The translations under genes and the position numbers were made by a program. 17,201 nucleotides of DNA, taken from positions 37,893 to 55,093 of the forward strand of contig DLHF01000027.1 of the NCBI GenBank assembly GCA_002483085.1, read 5' to 3'. This stretch comes from Ignavibacteria bacterium UBA7675 (lineage in GTDB: Bacteria; Bacteroidota; Ignavibacteria; Kapaibacteriales; UB7675). Positions 1-6,882 of this stretch are shown here, piece after piece; position 1 is the first letter of the stretch; each line of letters begins with the position of its first letter. The notes under the pieces are model-generated. The model saw only the letters and a program-made list of their open reading frames with translations. It had not been told where the DNA came from and ran no database searches.

Positions 1-39
1 GTAAGAACGGTGCGCGGACGAGCCGATGATAACTTCCAC

Positions 40-277
40 CCGCCGCGTGCTCGTTCGCCCGTCGTCCGCACTTTTTTTTATACGATGCTCCACAATCCAC
101 AAACAACGCAGCACAACGAACGCCCGGCGATGGCTCGGTACACCTGCATAGAACCGCACAACGGCGCATTGCCAGCGAAAAGCAGCCGAACAACCACGCG
201 GCGGTGGTGCGACCGGCGACCTCGTCCGCGCATCATTCTTATGATAACCGCCTGCCACAGCGACGCCCGTGCCACAA
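40..277. repeat. Intergenic repeat, copy 1
   Basis: This gene-free stretch shares three blocks, in the same order and orientation, with 2942-3119. A 30-base block at 40-69 matches 2942-2971 at 27 of 30 positions. A 13-base block at 208-220 (tgcgaccggcgac) is identical to 3068-3080. A 24-base block at 254-277 is identical to 3096-3119. The sequence between the blocks differs in content and length. I see no convincing protein; the short open frames here overlap one another and have no ribosome binding site. A mobile or recombining non-coding element is possible but not shown. Confidence 0.6.
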
Positions 278-307
278 ATAGCCCAAAAACCGCGTATTTT
301 TTTGCTG

Positions 308-315
308 TAACTTTG
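308..315 (+). promoter_or_regulatory. Candidate -7 box for the CotH gene
   Basis: The octamer taactttg fits the Bacteroidota -7 consensus TAnnTTTG and lies about 105 bases before the start codon of the downstream secreted protein. No clear TTG box sits 19-21 bases upstream, so this is a half-supported promoter. It lies just past the end of repeat copy 1. Confidence 0.35.
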
Positions 316-419
316 CACGCCTTTGGGGGATGATCCGGCTATTGCTGTGCCTTCTACCGAAAATTGAGATGCACACAGCACTGTAAATACGTACATACTC
401 ATCCAGTCGCCCCGATATT

Positions 420-2741
420 ATGGCACACAGAATTAGCACAATGCAAAGTATCATGCTACTCTTACTGGTACTCATCATAGCTCCTGCTACCAGCACAAGC
501 CAGCCGCTCTACGACCTCGCTACGGTGCAGAAAATTGAGCTCACATTTGCCCAGCCAAACTGGGACTATATGCTCGACACCGCCAAGGGTGGATCGGAGG
601 GCTATCTGATGGCGACCAAAGTGGTTGTCAACGGGCAGGCATTCGACAGTGTAGGAGTAAAGTACAAGGGCAATAGCTCCTACAGCGCCAGCAGAGTGAA
701 AAACCCGTTTCACATAAAGCTGGACTATATCATCAGCGACCAGGCTTACGATGGATTTGAAGACATCAAGCTGAGCAATGGCTTTCAGGATCCGTCCATG
801 ATCCGCGAGGCGCTTGCCTACAGCATCTTGCAAAACTACATGCACTGCTCGCGCTCAAATTTTGCAGAAGTATATGTCAACGGCTCGTACCTCGGGCTCT
901 ACACCAACAGCGAAGATGTGAACAACCAGTTTGTGAGCTCGCACTTCTACTCGTCCGACGGCGTATTTGTAAAGTGCAACCCACAGTTTGCCGGCGGCCC
1001 GGGCGGTAATTCCGGGAAAAGCAATCTGCGGTACACAACCAGCGATTCTTCCCAGTATTTTACCCGATACGAACTAAAATCGGACTACGGCTGGGGCGAC
1101 CTCATAGAGCTGTGCAATACGGTGACAAACAACTCAGGGCTGCTTGCCGAAGCAATGGACATCGACCGGGCAATCTGGATGCTCGCATTTAATAATCTCG
1201 CAGTAAACCTCGACAGCTACAGCGGAAGTTTTGTGCAGAACTACTATCTGTACAAAGACCACAACGAGCGCTACAACACGATTATCTGGGACCTGAACAT
1301 GTGCTTTGCCAGCTTTACCCAGACAGGCAGCACAGCGCTCAACACCAATACTCAGAAACAGCAAATGAGCACAATGCTGCACAGCAGCGACGCCGACTGG
1401 CCGCTGATACGGGCAATCCTGAACAATCCTACCTACCGCAAACAATACTTCGCACACATGTGCACGATAAACAACGAAGTGTTTGCAACCGGCCTGTACA
1501 AGACGATTGCCGCAGAAATGCAAGCGATCATTGGCCCGTCGGTACAAGCCGATCCTAATAAATTTTACACGTATGCACAGTTTCAGAACGGCCTTACGCA
1601 GGACGTCTCCGGAGGCGGTGGTGGCGGCGGTATGGGTACGGTTATCGGCATTGCAAACCTGATGGACAGCCGCAGCTCTTGGCTGGCGTCGACCGCCGAA
1701 TTTCAATACACACAACCTTCGATATCAGCAGTGCAATCCGTTCCGGCCTCTCCTGCGCCGGGTGCTACTGTGTCGGTAACGGCAGTTGTAACGAATGTCA
1801 CGTCAACATCCGTGTACCTCGGCTATCGCTATGCAGTGGCTGATAAATTTACGCAGATACCAATGTACGACGATGGCGCGCACAACGACGGTGCTGCCAG
1901 CGACAATGTGTACGGCGCCGATATGACAATGAACTCGTATCAAGCGCAGTATTACATTTATGCTGAAAACACCAATGCAGCGAAATTCTCGCCCGAGCGA
2001 GCCGAGCACGAGTACTACACTCTGGACGCCGTTGCCGCAGTAACAGCACAACCAGGCGATATTATTATCAGCGAGTTTCTCGCGAGTAATGAGGCCGACA
2101 CAACCGACGAAGAAGGCAAATACGAAGACTGGATAGAGCTCTACAACACGACATCGCAGCCTATAAGCCTGGCGGGAGTGTACCTGTCGGACGACATGGC
2201 TGAGCCCACCAAATGGACGTTTCCCTCTACTGCTTCTATTCCAGCGCATGGTTATCTCCTTGTCTGGGCCGACGACGATGAAAGCAGCACCATCGGCTAC
2301 CACGCGAGCTTCAAGCTCTCGGCAGCCGGAGAACAACTGACCATAGGCTATGCCAGCGGCCCAGTACTCGACAGCTTGTCGTTTGGCCAACAGACCGCCG
2401 ATGTCTCAATGTCGCGATGCCCAAACGACGCAACGGGAAGCATTGTAGCCACGGCCAATACCACTCCCGGCGCGGCCAACGACTGCACAGCGACAACAGA
2501 TATTGCCGAAACAGCCAAGAACAAGCGTCTGCTCATCTACCCCAACCCAGCGGGCAACTATGTAAATATCGCTCTTCCAGACCCGGGAACAGTGCAGCAA
2601 GTTGTGGTGCACACTCTCGCCGGTGAAGTTGTGTATCGCGCTTCTGCCAGCGGCAGCGCCATTATCAACACAGAATCGTGGCCCGCAGGTACGTACTTTG
2701 TGTCCTGCGGCACTCTGCTCGAAAAGTTAGTAAAGGAGTAA
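420..2741 (+). CDS. Secreted CotH-kinase-family protein with lamin-tail domain and T9SS sorting tail
   Basis: 773 residues. An N-terminal signal segment (about 1-27: basic start, hydrophobic run at 11-21, then small residues) supports the first ATG; starting at Met8 would lose the Arg. Residues about 37-425 resemble the CotH kinase fold: a KYKGNSS glycine loop at 81-87, NNLAVNLDSY at 258-267, NYYLYKD at 274-280, and an Asp in IIWDLN at 288-293. A run of eight glycines (398-404 region) precedes the end of this domain. A linker or Ig-like region (about 433-540) follows, then a lamin-tail domain (about 545-665, starting IIISEFLASN). The end (705-773) has the YPNP motif and final KLVKE of a type A Por sorting domain, so export across the outer membrane by T9SS and surface anchoring are likely. 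Known CotH proteins phosphorylate spore-coat or secreted proteins; the substrate here is unknown. It stands alone, with no neighbouring kinase target. Confidence 0.85.
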   Translation: MAHRISTMQSIMLLLLVLIIAPATSTSQPLYDLATVQKIELTFAQPNWDYMLDTAKGGSEGYLMATKVVVNGQAFDSVGVKYKGNSSYSASRVKNPFHIKLDYIISDQAYDGFEDIKLSNGFQDPSMIREALAYSILQNYMHCSRSNFAEVYVNGSYLGLYTNSEDVNNQFVSSHFYSSDGVFVKCNPQFAGGPGGNSGKSNLRYTTSDSSQYFTRYELKSDYGWGDLIELCNTVTNNSGLLAEAMDIDRAIWMLAFNNLAVNLDSYSGSFVQNYYLYKDHNERYNTIIWDLNMCFASFTQTGSTALNTNTQKQQMSTMLHSSDADWPLIRAILNNPTYRKQYFAHMCTINNEVFATGLYKTIAAEMQAIIGPSVQADPNKFYTYAQFQNGLTQDVSGGGGGGGMGTVIGIANLMDSRSSWLASTAEFQYTQPSISAVQSVPASPAPGATVSVTAVVTNVTSTSVYLGYRYAVADKFTQIPMYDDGAHNDGAASDNVYGADMTMNSYQAQYYIYAENTNAAKFSPERAEHEYYTLDAVAAVTAQPGDIIISEFLASNEADTTDEEGKYEDWIELYNTTSQPISLAGVYLSDDMAEPTKWTFPSTASIPAHGYLLVWADDDESSTIGYHASFKLSAAGEQLTIGYASGPVLDSLSFGQQTADVSMSRCPNDATGSIVATANTTPGAANDCTATTDIAETAKNKRLLIYPNPAGNYVNIALPDPGTVQQVVVHTLAGEVVYRASASGSAIINTESWPAGTYFVSCGTLLEKLVKE

Positions 2742-2823
2742 AAAACTGGTAACATCCCCCTTACATGTGCTGTCAGCAAATGCGGCGCCTCACCACACCA
2801 TAGCATGATGCCGCAGAACATAC

Positions 2824-2851
2824 AAGCGGCGGAGTTCCGGCTCCGCCGTTT
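2824..2851 (+). terminator. Hairpin after the CotH gene
   Basis: An 11-pair stem (ggcggag/ctccgcc core, extended by aagc/gttt with one G-U) encloses a 6-base loop about 83 bases after the stop codon. The following run is only a short T-rich stretch (gtttatctt), so this is a moderate intrinsic terminator. Another 6-bp inverted repeat (tgcggc/gccgca, 2781-2815) lies just before it. Confidence 0.5.
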
Positions 2852-2896
2852 ATCTTGCCTCCATGAGTTCGGACTGCTACAACTATGACAGTGCGC

Positions 2897-3119
2897 TTCG
2901 GCCTCTGCCCTCGATTTCGGTCTCTGCACCGCGCAGCAACACCGCCGCGTGATCGTTCGCCCGCCTTCCGCGTTTTCCCGCGATCAACTGCATTTGCAAA
3001 TACAGGCTACACAACACCGTGCTATATCCGGCTAAGCGACTGGGGCTGAACAACCACAGAACGGACATGCGACCGGCGACAGCGACCCGGCGGGCGCCAC
3101 AGCGACGCCCGTGCCACAA
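2897..3119. repeat. Intergenic repeat, copy 2
   Basis: This copy shares its right-hand blocks with 40-277 (27 of 30, then 13 of 13, then 24 of 24 identical bases). Its left end (2897-2954) matches 15627-15684 at about 46 of 58 positions. It therefore bridges the other two copies. It lies between the CotH terminator and the terminator of the opposing dehydrogenase gene. A 78-residue minus-strand frame through it is Arg-rich, lacks an RBS and has no recognisable domain; I do not call it a gene. Confidence 0.6.
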
Positions 3120-3143
3120 CGCATCAGAAACAACTGCAACAGC

Positions 3144-3174
3144 AAAAAAAAAGCGGAGCTACTGCCCCGCTTTT
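3144..3174 (-). terminator. Intrinsic terminator of the acyl-CoA dehydrogenase gene
   Basis: Read on the minus strand, an 8-pair stem (AAAAGCGG with CCGCTTTT) is followed by nine T residues, 28 bases after the stop codon. This is a standard Rho-independent terminator. Confidence 0.85.
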
Positions 3175-3201
3175 CATAGTAGTTCCGCCTTGTCGCGCCG
3201 A

Positions 3202-4368
3202 TTATTCAAACGCAGCAATACCGGTGATATCCTGGCCGAGAATAAGCGTATGGATATCGTGTGTGCCCTCGTAAGTCTTTACAGATTCGAGGTTTGCGGC
3301 ATGGCGCATCACCGGATATTCGCCGAGGATACCATTGGCACCGTGAACATCGCGCGAAATGCGGGCGCATTCTAAAGCCACCCACACATTATTGCGCTTA
3401 GCCATCGACACATGCTGCGGGCGCATGGTTTTATCGTCTTTCATTTTTGCCAGATGATAGTTGAGCAGTTGGCCTTTCGTAATTTCGTTGAGCATCCACA
3501 CGAGCTTATCCTGCACAAGCTGGAATCCGCCGATGGGCTTACCGAACTGAATACGAGTTTTAGAGTACTCCAACGCCGATTCGTAGGTAGCCATCGCCGA
3601 GCCAATAGCGCCCCATGCTATACCGTAGCGCGCCTGCGTAAGGCAGCCGAGCGGACCGCGCAGCCCTTGAACCTCGGGAAACATATTTTCTTCCGGTATT
3701 TCGCAATCTTGGAAAATGAGCTCAGCAGTCACCGAAGCGCGCAGAGAATGTTTGCCCTTCATCTCCTGCGTACTAAAGCCTTTTGCGCCCTTTTCCACAA
3801 GGAAGCCGCGCACCACACCATCGAGTTTTGCCCAGACTACAGCGACATCGGCGAGCGAGCCATTCGTAATCCACATTTTCGCGCCATTGAGCAGATAGCC
3901 ACCATCGGTCTTTTTCGCCGTCGTAATCATACCACCGGGGTTCGAGCCAAAATCGGGCTCGGTAAGGCCGAAGCAGCCAATAGCCTCACCGCTGGCAAGC
4001 CGGGGCAGCCATTTACGGCGGTGTTCTTCAGTGCCATAGGTGTAGATCGGGTACATCACCAACGAGCTTTGCACCGACGCAAACGAGCGCACGCCAGAAT
4101 CCCCGCGCTCCAGCTCCTGCATCGCCAGACCATAGACGACATTATTGGCCCCTGCGCAGCCGTATTCCTGCGGAAGAGTAACGCCAAACACCCCGAGATC
4201 GGCCATTTTAGGCACCAGATCCATCGGAAAGGTTCCGGCTTCGTAATGCTTTTCGATAATGGGTAATATTTCGGCATCTACAAAATCGCGCACAGCCTGG
4301 CGCACCATTTTTTCATCTTCGGTGAGCAATGCGTCGATATTGTAATAATCCACACCTTGAAAACTCAT
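3202..4368 (-). CDS. Acyl-CoA dehydrogenase, glutaryl-CoA dehydrogenase type
   Basis: 388 residues from the chosen start. It is a full-length FAD-dependent acyl-CoA dehydrogenase, closest by eye to glutaryl-CoA dehydrogenase, which oxidises and decarboxylates glutaryl-CoA to crotonyl-CoA in lysine/tryptophan breakdown. Counting from the upstream ATG at 4377, the catalytic base is Glu370 in KTYEGTHD. The pair that binds the substrate carboxylate in the human enzyme appears intact, with the same seven-residue spacing: Glu90 and Arg97 in ELERGDSGVRS, followed by SVQSSLVM. GCFGLTEPDFGS (135-146) and MWITN (168-172) are typical flavin/substrate segments. Start choice: AAGAGG abuts the ATG at 4377 with no spacer, but sits 9 bases before the ATG at 4368, so the latter is favoured. 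It is a single gene, divergent from rimP. No ETF or lysine-degradation genes are in view, so the glutaryl-CoA assignment rests on motifs alone. Confidence 0.88.
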   Translation of the reverse strand: MSFQGVDYYNIDALLTEDEKMVRQAVRDFVDAEILPIIEKHYEAGTFPMDLVPKMADLGVFGVTLPQEYGCAGANNVVYGLAMQELERGDSGVRSFASVQSSLVMYPIYTYGTEEHRRKWLPRLASGEAIGCFGLTEPDFGSNPGGMITTAKKTDGGYLLNGAKMWITNGSLADVAVVWAKLDGVVRGFLVEKGAKGFSTQEMKGKHSLRASVTAELIFQDCEIPEENMFPEVQGLRGPLGCLTQARYGIAWGAIGSAMATYESALEYSKTRIQFGKPIGGFQLVQDKLVWMLNEITKGQLLNYHLAKMKDDKTMRPQHVSMAKRNNVWVALECARISRDVHGANGILGEYPVMRHAANLESVKTYEGTHDIHTLILGQDITGIAAFE

Positions 4369-4410
4369 ACTGGACATCCTCTTGGGGATTGAAAAAACTG
4401 TTCAATACAG

Positions 4411-4418
4411 CAAAACTA
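4411..4418 (-). promoter_or_regulatory. Candidate -7 box for the dehydrogenase gene
   Basis: On the minus strand this reads tagttttg, matching TAnnTTTG, about 43 bases before the favoured start codon. A TTT rather than a full TTTG/TTG lies 19 bases upstream. It is divergent from the rimP promoter about 130 bases away. Confidence 0.4.
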
Positions 4419-4543
4419 CGAAAACGCCGCAAGCTGTAAAACGAGAAAAGCCTCAGCGCCAAAAAGCACGCGGCGAACCGGCCTTTTCGCCCTGCTTTCG
4501 GCTATGCGCCTACCCCAAAAGCACGCGGGATAATGAAAACATA

Positions 4544-4573
4544 TTGCATATAAGCTAAAAATCGCTATATTTG
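4544..4573 (+). promoter_or_regulatory. Bacteroidota-type promoter of the rimP operon
   Basis: TTG at 4544-4546, a 19-base spacer, then TATATTTG at 4566-4573 matches the Bacteroidota primary-sigma pattern (TTG/TTTG near -33, TAnnTTTG near -7). Transcription would start near 4580, giving a leader of about 60 bases before rimP. Confidence 0.7.
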
Positions 4574-4587
4574 TGCTTTCGGAAATG

Positions 4588-4613
4588 AAAGCGGGCCTCA
4601 CAGCCCTTTTTTT
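4588..4613 (+). promoter_or_regulatory. Attenuator-like hairpin in the rimP leader
   Basis: Just after the predicted transcription start, gggc (4593-4596) pairs with gccc (4603-4606) around a 6-base loop. Flanking aaag pairs with the T run across one mismatch, and seven T residues follow. It has the form of a small intrinsic terminator between promoter and first gene. A rimP-leader element with a terminator is described in gammaproteobacteria before the equivalent operon; this one is only an analogue by position and form. Confidence 0.5.
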
Positions 4614-4620
4614 GTATATA

Positions 4621-4644
4621 ATGGGTCGTGTGCAGCAAGAATGA
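4621..4644 (+). CDS. Possible 7-codon leader ORF overlapping the rimP start
   Basis: An ATG at 4621 opens a frame encoding MGRVQQE. Its TGA stop (4642-4644) overlaps the rimP ATG (4641-4643) in an ATGA arrangement typical of translational coupling. It begins 7 bases after the U-tract of the leader hairpin. There is no clear ribosome binding site, and such a short frame can occur by chance. Confidence 0.25.
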   Translation: MGRVQQE

Positions 4645-5102
4645 CGGCAACTCTGCCCGAACATATTATGCAGGCCCTCCACGACATCTGCCGGGCGCTC
4701 AACGCGCACCTTGTAGATGTGGTAGTACGGGGCAGCCTCCAGAAGCGCCTGCTCGAAGTGTATGTAGATACCGAAAGCGGTATTACGCTCGATGAGTGTG
4801 GAGCAATAAGCGGAGGCATCGGCGAAATGCTTGAGAGTGCAAATGTGTTTCCCGGACAGTACCGTCTCGAAGTCTCCTCCCCCGGAGCCGACAGGCCGCT
4901 GCGCTATCAATGGCAATATCGCAGGCACATCGGACGCCTTCTCAACGTAACACTGGCCGACGGAACACAGAAGCAGGGACGGTTGAAGGAAATCGGCGAC
5001 ACCTCGTTCACTCTGGAACACAAGCTCTCGAAACGGGAAACGACGAACGTGGAAATACCTTTCGACGCCGTAGGGCGCGCCATTGTCGAGTTCGAGTTCT
5101 AA
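4641..5102 (+). CDS. rimP: Ribosome maturation factor RimP
   Basis: 153 residues, close to the usual 150 or so for RimP, which binds the 30S subunit and helps its assembly. The N-terminal domain carries LVDVVVRGSLQKRLLEVYVD, the family pattern before the conserved GITLDECGAISG (47-58) and the PGQYRLEVSSPGADRPL segment (71-87), which is a RimP hallmark. The C-terminal half (about 88-153) is the small Sm-like barrel domain. It is the first gene of the nusA-infB operon, a context conserved across bacteria, which supports the call. No Shine-Dalgarno sequence is visible; translation may be coupled to the 7-codon leader frame whose stop overlaps its ATG. Confidence 0.95.
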   Translation: MTATLPEHIMQALHDICRALNAHLVDVVVRGSLQKRLLEVYVDTESGITLDECGAISGGIGEMLESANVFPGQYRLEVSSPGADRPLRYQWQYRRHIGRLLNVTLADGTQKQGRLKEIGDTSFTLEHKLSKRETTNVEIPFDAVGRAIVEFEF

Positions 5103-5187
5103 AGCTGCCGGGTACATCGCACATCGATTGTTCGCACATCAATTTATCTGCAAATCGTTTTTTCCATTTTTGTTGTTATACCAGCGT

Positions 5188-6714
5188 ATGGCACGCAAAG
5201 CAAAACCGAAGTTCGATAAGAAAATGATTGTCGAAGCCTTTGCCGAAATGGCGAGGGAAAAAGGCATGGATCGTGATCTCCTCCAGGGGATAATCAAAGA
5301 AACTTTTTCTATGATTATTCGCAAGAAATACGGTCAGGAAGCCAATTTCGATATCGTGGTCAACATGGAAAAAGGCGATGTGGAGATTTACCTTATCCGC
5401 GAAGTAGTGGCCGAAGTGACTGACCCCATTACGCAGATTTCTTTGGACGAAGCTAACAAACTCAGCAACGAAGAATACGATGAGGGCGACGAGCTTCTGG
5501 AAGAAATCACCCTGGAAAATATTGCTGACAATTTTGGCCGCCGCCTTATCAACATGGCCGGGCAAACATTGAACCAGAGAATACGCGATCTTGAAAAAGA
5601 AAATATCGTGCGTGAATACGAGGATAAGGCCGGCGAGATTATTATCGGCGAGATCCATCAAGTACACCGCAGTGATGTGTTTGTAATGCACAATGGCATC
5701 GAGTTGCGCATGCCGCGTGAAGAGCAAATCCCGAGAGAGCGCTACCGCAAGAATGAGTCGATCCGCGCTGTTCTGAAAGAAGTGCGCCGCTCTGGTGGTA
5801 CAAGTAGCTTCCCGGATATCATTATCTCGCGTGCAGCCAACGAATTCCTTGCGCGCCTGTTTGAAATCGAAATTCCCGAAATCTACGACGGCATCATCGA
5901 GATCAAATCGATTGCCCGCGAACCCGGCGAACGCGCAAAAGTCGCGGTGTTCTCCTACGACGACCGCATCGACCCGGTGGGAGCGTGCGTAGGTATGAAA
6001 GGGATTCGTATTCACTCTATTGTGCGCGAGCTCAACAACGAAAGTATTGATGTTATCAATTTTTCGGAAGAGCCTGCTACGTTTATTGCGCGGTCGCTTG
6101 CCCCGGCAAAGATCAAAGACATCCAGATTTCCGAGGAAACGCGCAGTGCTACAGTGCTGGTCGGCGACGATCAAGTATCGCTGGCTATCGGCAAAAACGG
6201 CCAAAATGTGCGCCTTGCTTCGCGCCTTACTGGCTATGCAATTTCGCTCGTAAAAGAAGGTGGCGAAGATATTGAGCTTATCGAATTCCGCGACGAACTC
6301 GGACGCGATCTGTACACGGCTCTTATCAATGCAGAAATCGACACAGCTCGCGAATTCCTCGACGCCGATCCCGAATTCATCCTTACTCTGCCCGGTATGA
6401 GTAAAAACACGCTCATCGAGCTGCGAAAAATCATGCTCGAAGAATTTGAAGAGCAGGATTCGGAAGAAGTGCGGACATATATTACAAATCTCAATGAACC
6501 GCAGGCTGCTGGCACCCCGCAAAGCGAAGGTGACCAAGAACAGCAAAGCGGTGAACAAACCGGAGCCGGGCAACCGGAGGCACAGGAAGCCACATCCGAA
6601 TCTGCTGGCGAAAGCGATCAGCAGGCAGATGGCAACCACGCCGCTCCGGTAGAACAAACGGCTGATGCCCCGGAAACCGGTGAGAACCCGGAAGCGAGTG
6701 GGCAGCCGGAATAA
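5188..6714 (+). CDS. nusA: Transcription termination/antitermination protein NusA
   Basis: 508 residues from the ATG at 5188. NusA binds RNA polymerase and nascent RNA and controls pausing, termination and antitermination. Domains by eye: N-terminal RNAP-binding domain (about 10-140), S1 (about 147-210), KH1 with GACVGMKGIRI (265-275), KH2 with LAIGKNGQNVRLA (332-344), then a helix-hairpin-helix-like segment (about 385-420). The last 70 residues (about 438-508) are a Gln/Glu/Pro/Ala-rich acidic low-complexity tail not found in short NusA proteins. The frame is open upstream to 5083, overlapping rimP, but the extra N-terminus is Ser- and Phe-rich and unlike NusA; Met13 (5224) is another possible start. 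No Shine-Dalgarno; a T-rich tract lies 20-30 bases before the ATG. Confidence 0.95.
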   Translation: MARKAKPKFDKKMIVEAFAEMAREKGMDRDLLQGIIKETFSMIIRKKYGQEANFDIVVNMEKGDVEIYLIREVVAEVTDPITQISLDEANKLSNEEYDEGDELLEEITLENIADNFGRRLINMAGQTLNQRIRDLEKENIVREYEDKAGEIIIGEIHQVHRSDVFVMHNGIELRMPREEQIPRERYRKNESIRAVLKEVRRSGGTSSFPDIIISRAANEFLARLFEIEIPEIYDGIIEIKSIAREPGERAKVAVFSYDDRIDPVGACVGMKGIRIHSIVRELNNESIDVINFSEEPATFIARSLAPAKIKDIQISEETRSATVLVGDDQVSLAIGKNGQNVRLASRLTGYAISLVKEGGEDIELIEFRDELGRDLYTALINAEIDTAREFLDADPEFILTLPGMSKNTLIELRKIMLEEFEEQDSEEVRTYITNLNEPQAAGTPQSEGDQEQQSGEQTGAGQPEAQEATSESAGESDQQADGNHAAPVEQTADAPETGENPEASGQPE

Positions 6715-6786
6715 CGAGAAGTACGGCTAGCAGCAGGACAATGGGCATTGCCCCCATCCGTCTTTGTGCTGTCTATGAACTTTCGT

Positions 6787-6822
6787 CCCGTCCCTGCATA
6801 GCTTATGCCTTGCAGGGACGGG
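6787..6822 (+). other. Large hairpin in the nusA-infB gap
   Basis: A perfect 12-bp inverted repeat (cccgtccctgca with tgcagggacggg) surrounds a 12-base loop that itself can pair (gcata/tatgc). No T run follows, so it is not a standard terminator. It sits 61 bases before the infB start and could be an RNA-processing or stability site, or an IF-2 regulatory structure. A smaller hairpin around 6739-6756 (tggg/ccca type) precedes it. Confidence 0.55.
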
Positions 6823-6882
6823 CAAAGTACGATGTACACTCGCGAAAGCTTTTTCTCTTTTTGTTACTATAGAACGGTTCTT

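Noticed and set aside
10..333. 107-codon frame at the window start
   Set aside because: It covers repeat copy 1, has no ribosome binding site, and its Arg/Thr/Pro-rich peptide has no recognisable domain.
2883..3119. 78-codon minus-strand frame in repeat copy 2
   Set aside because: The related peptide (WHGRRCG...) recurs in copy 1 only because the DNA block is repeated; the frame is not kept through the rest of the copies.
3412..4266. 284-codon plus-strand frame opposite the acyl-CoA dehydrogenase
   Set aside because: Antisense to a gene with a complete set of catalytic residues; no start signal or domain.
5176..6657. 493-codon minus-strand frame opposite nusA
   Set aside because: It is antisense to a gene with clear KH and S1 motifs. 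The peptide is Phe/His/Asn-rich shadow sequence without domains.
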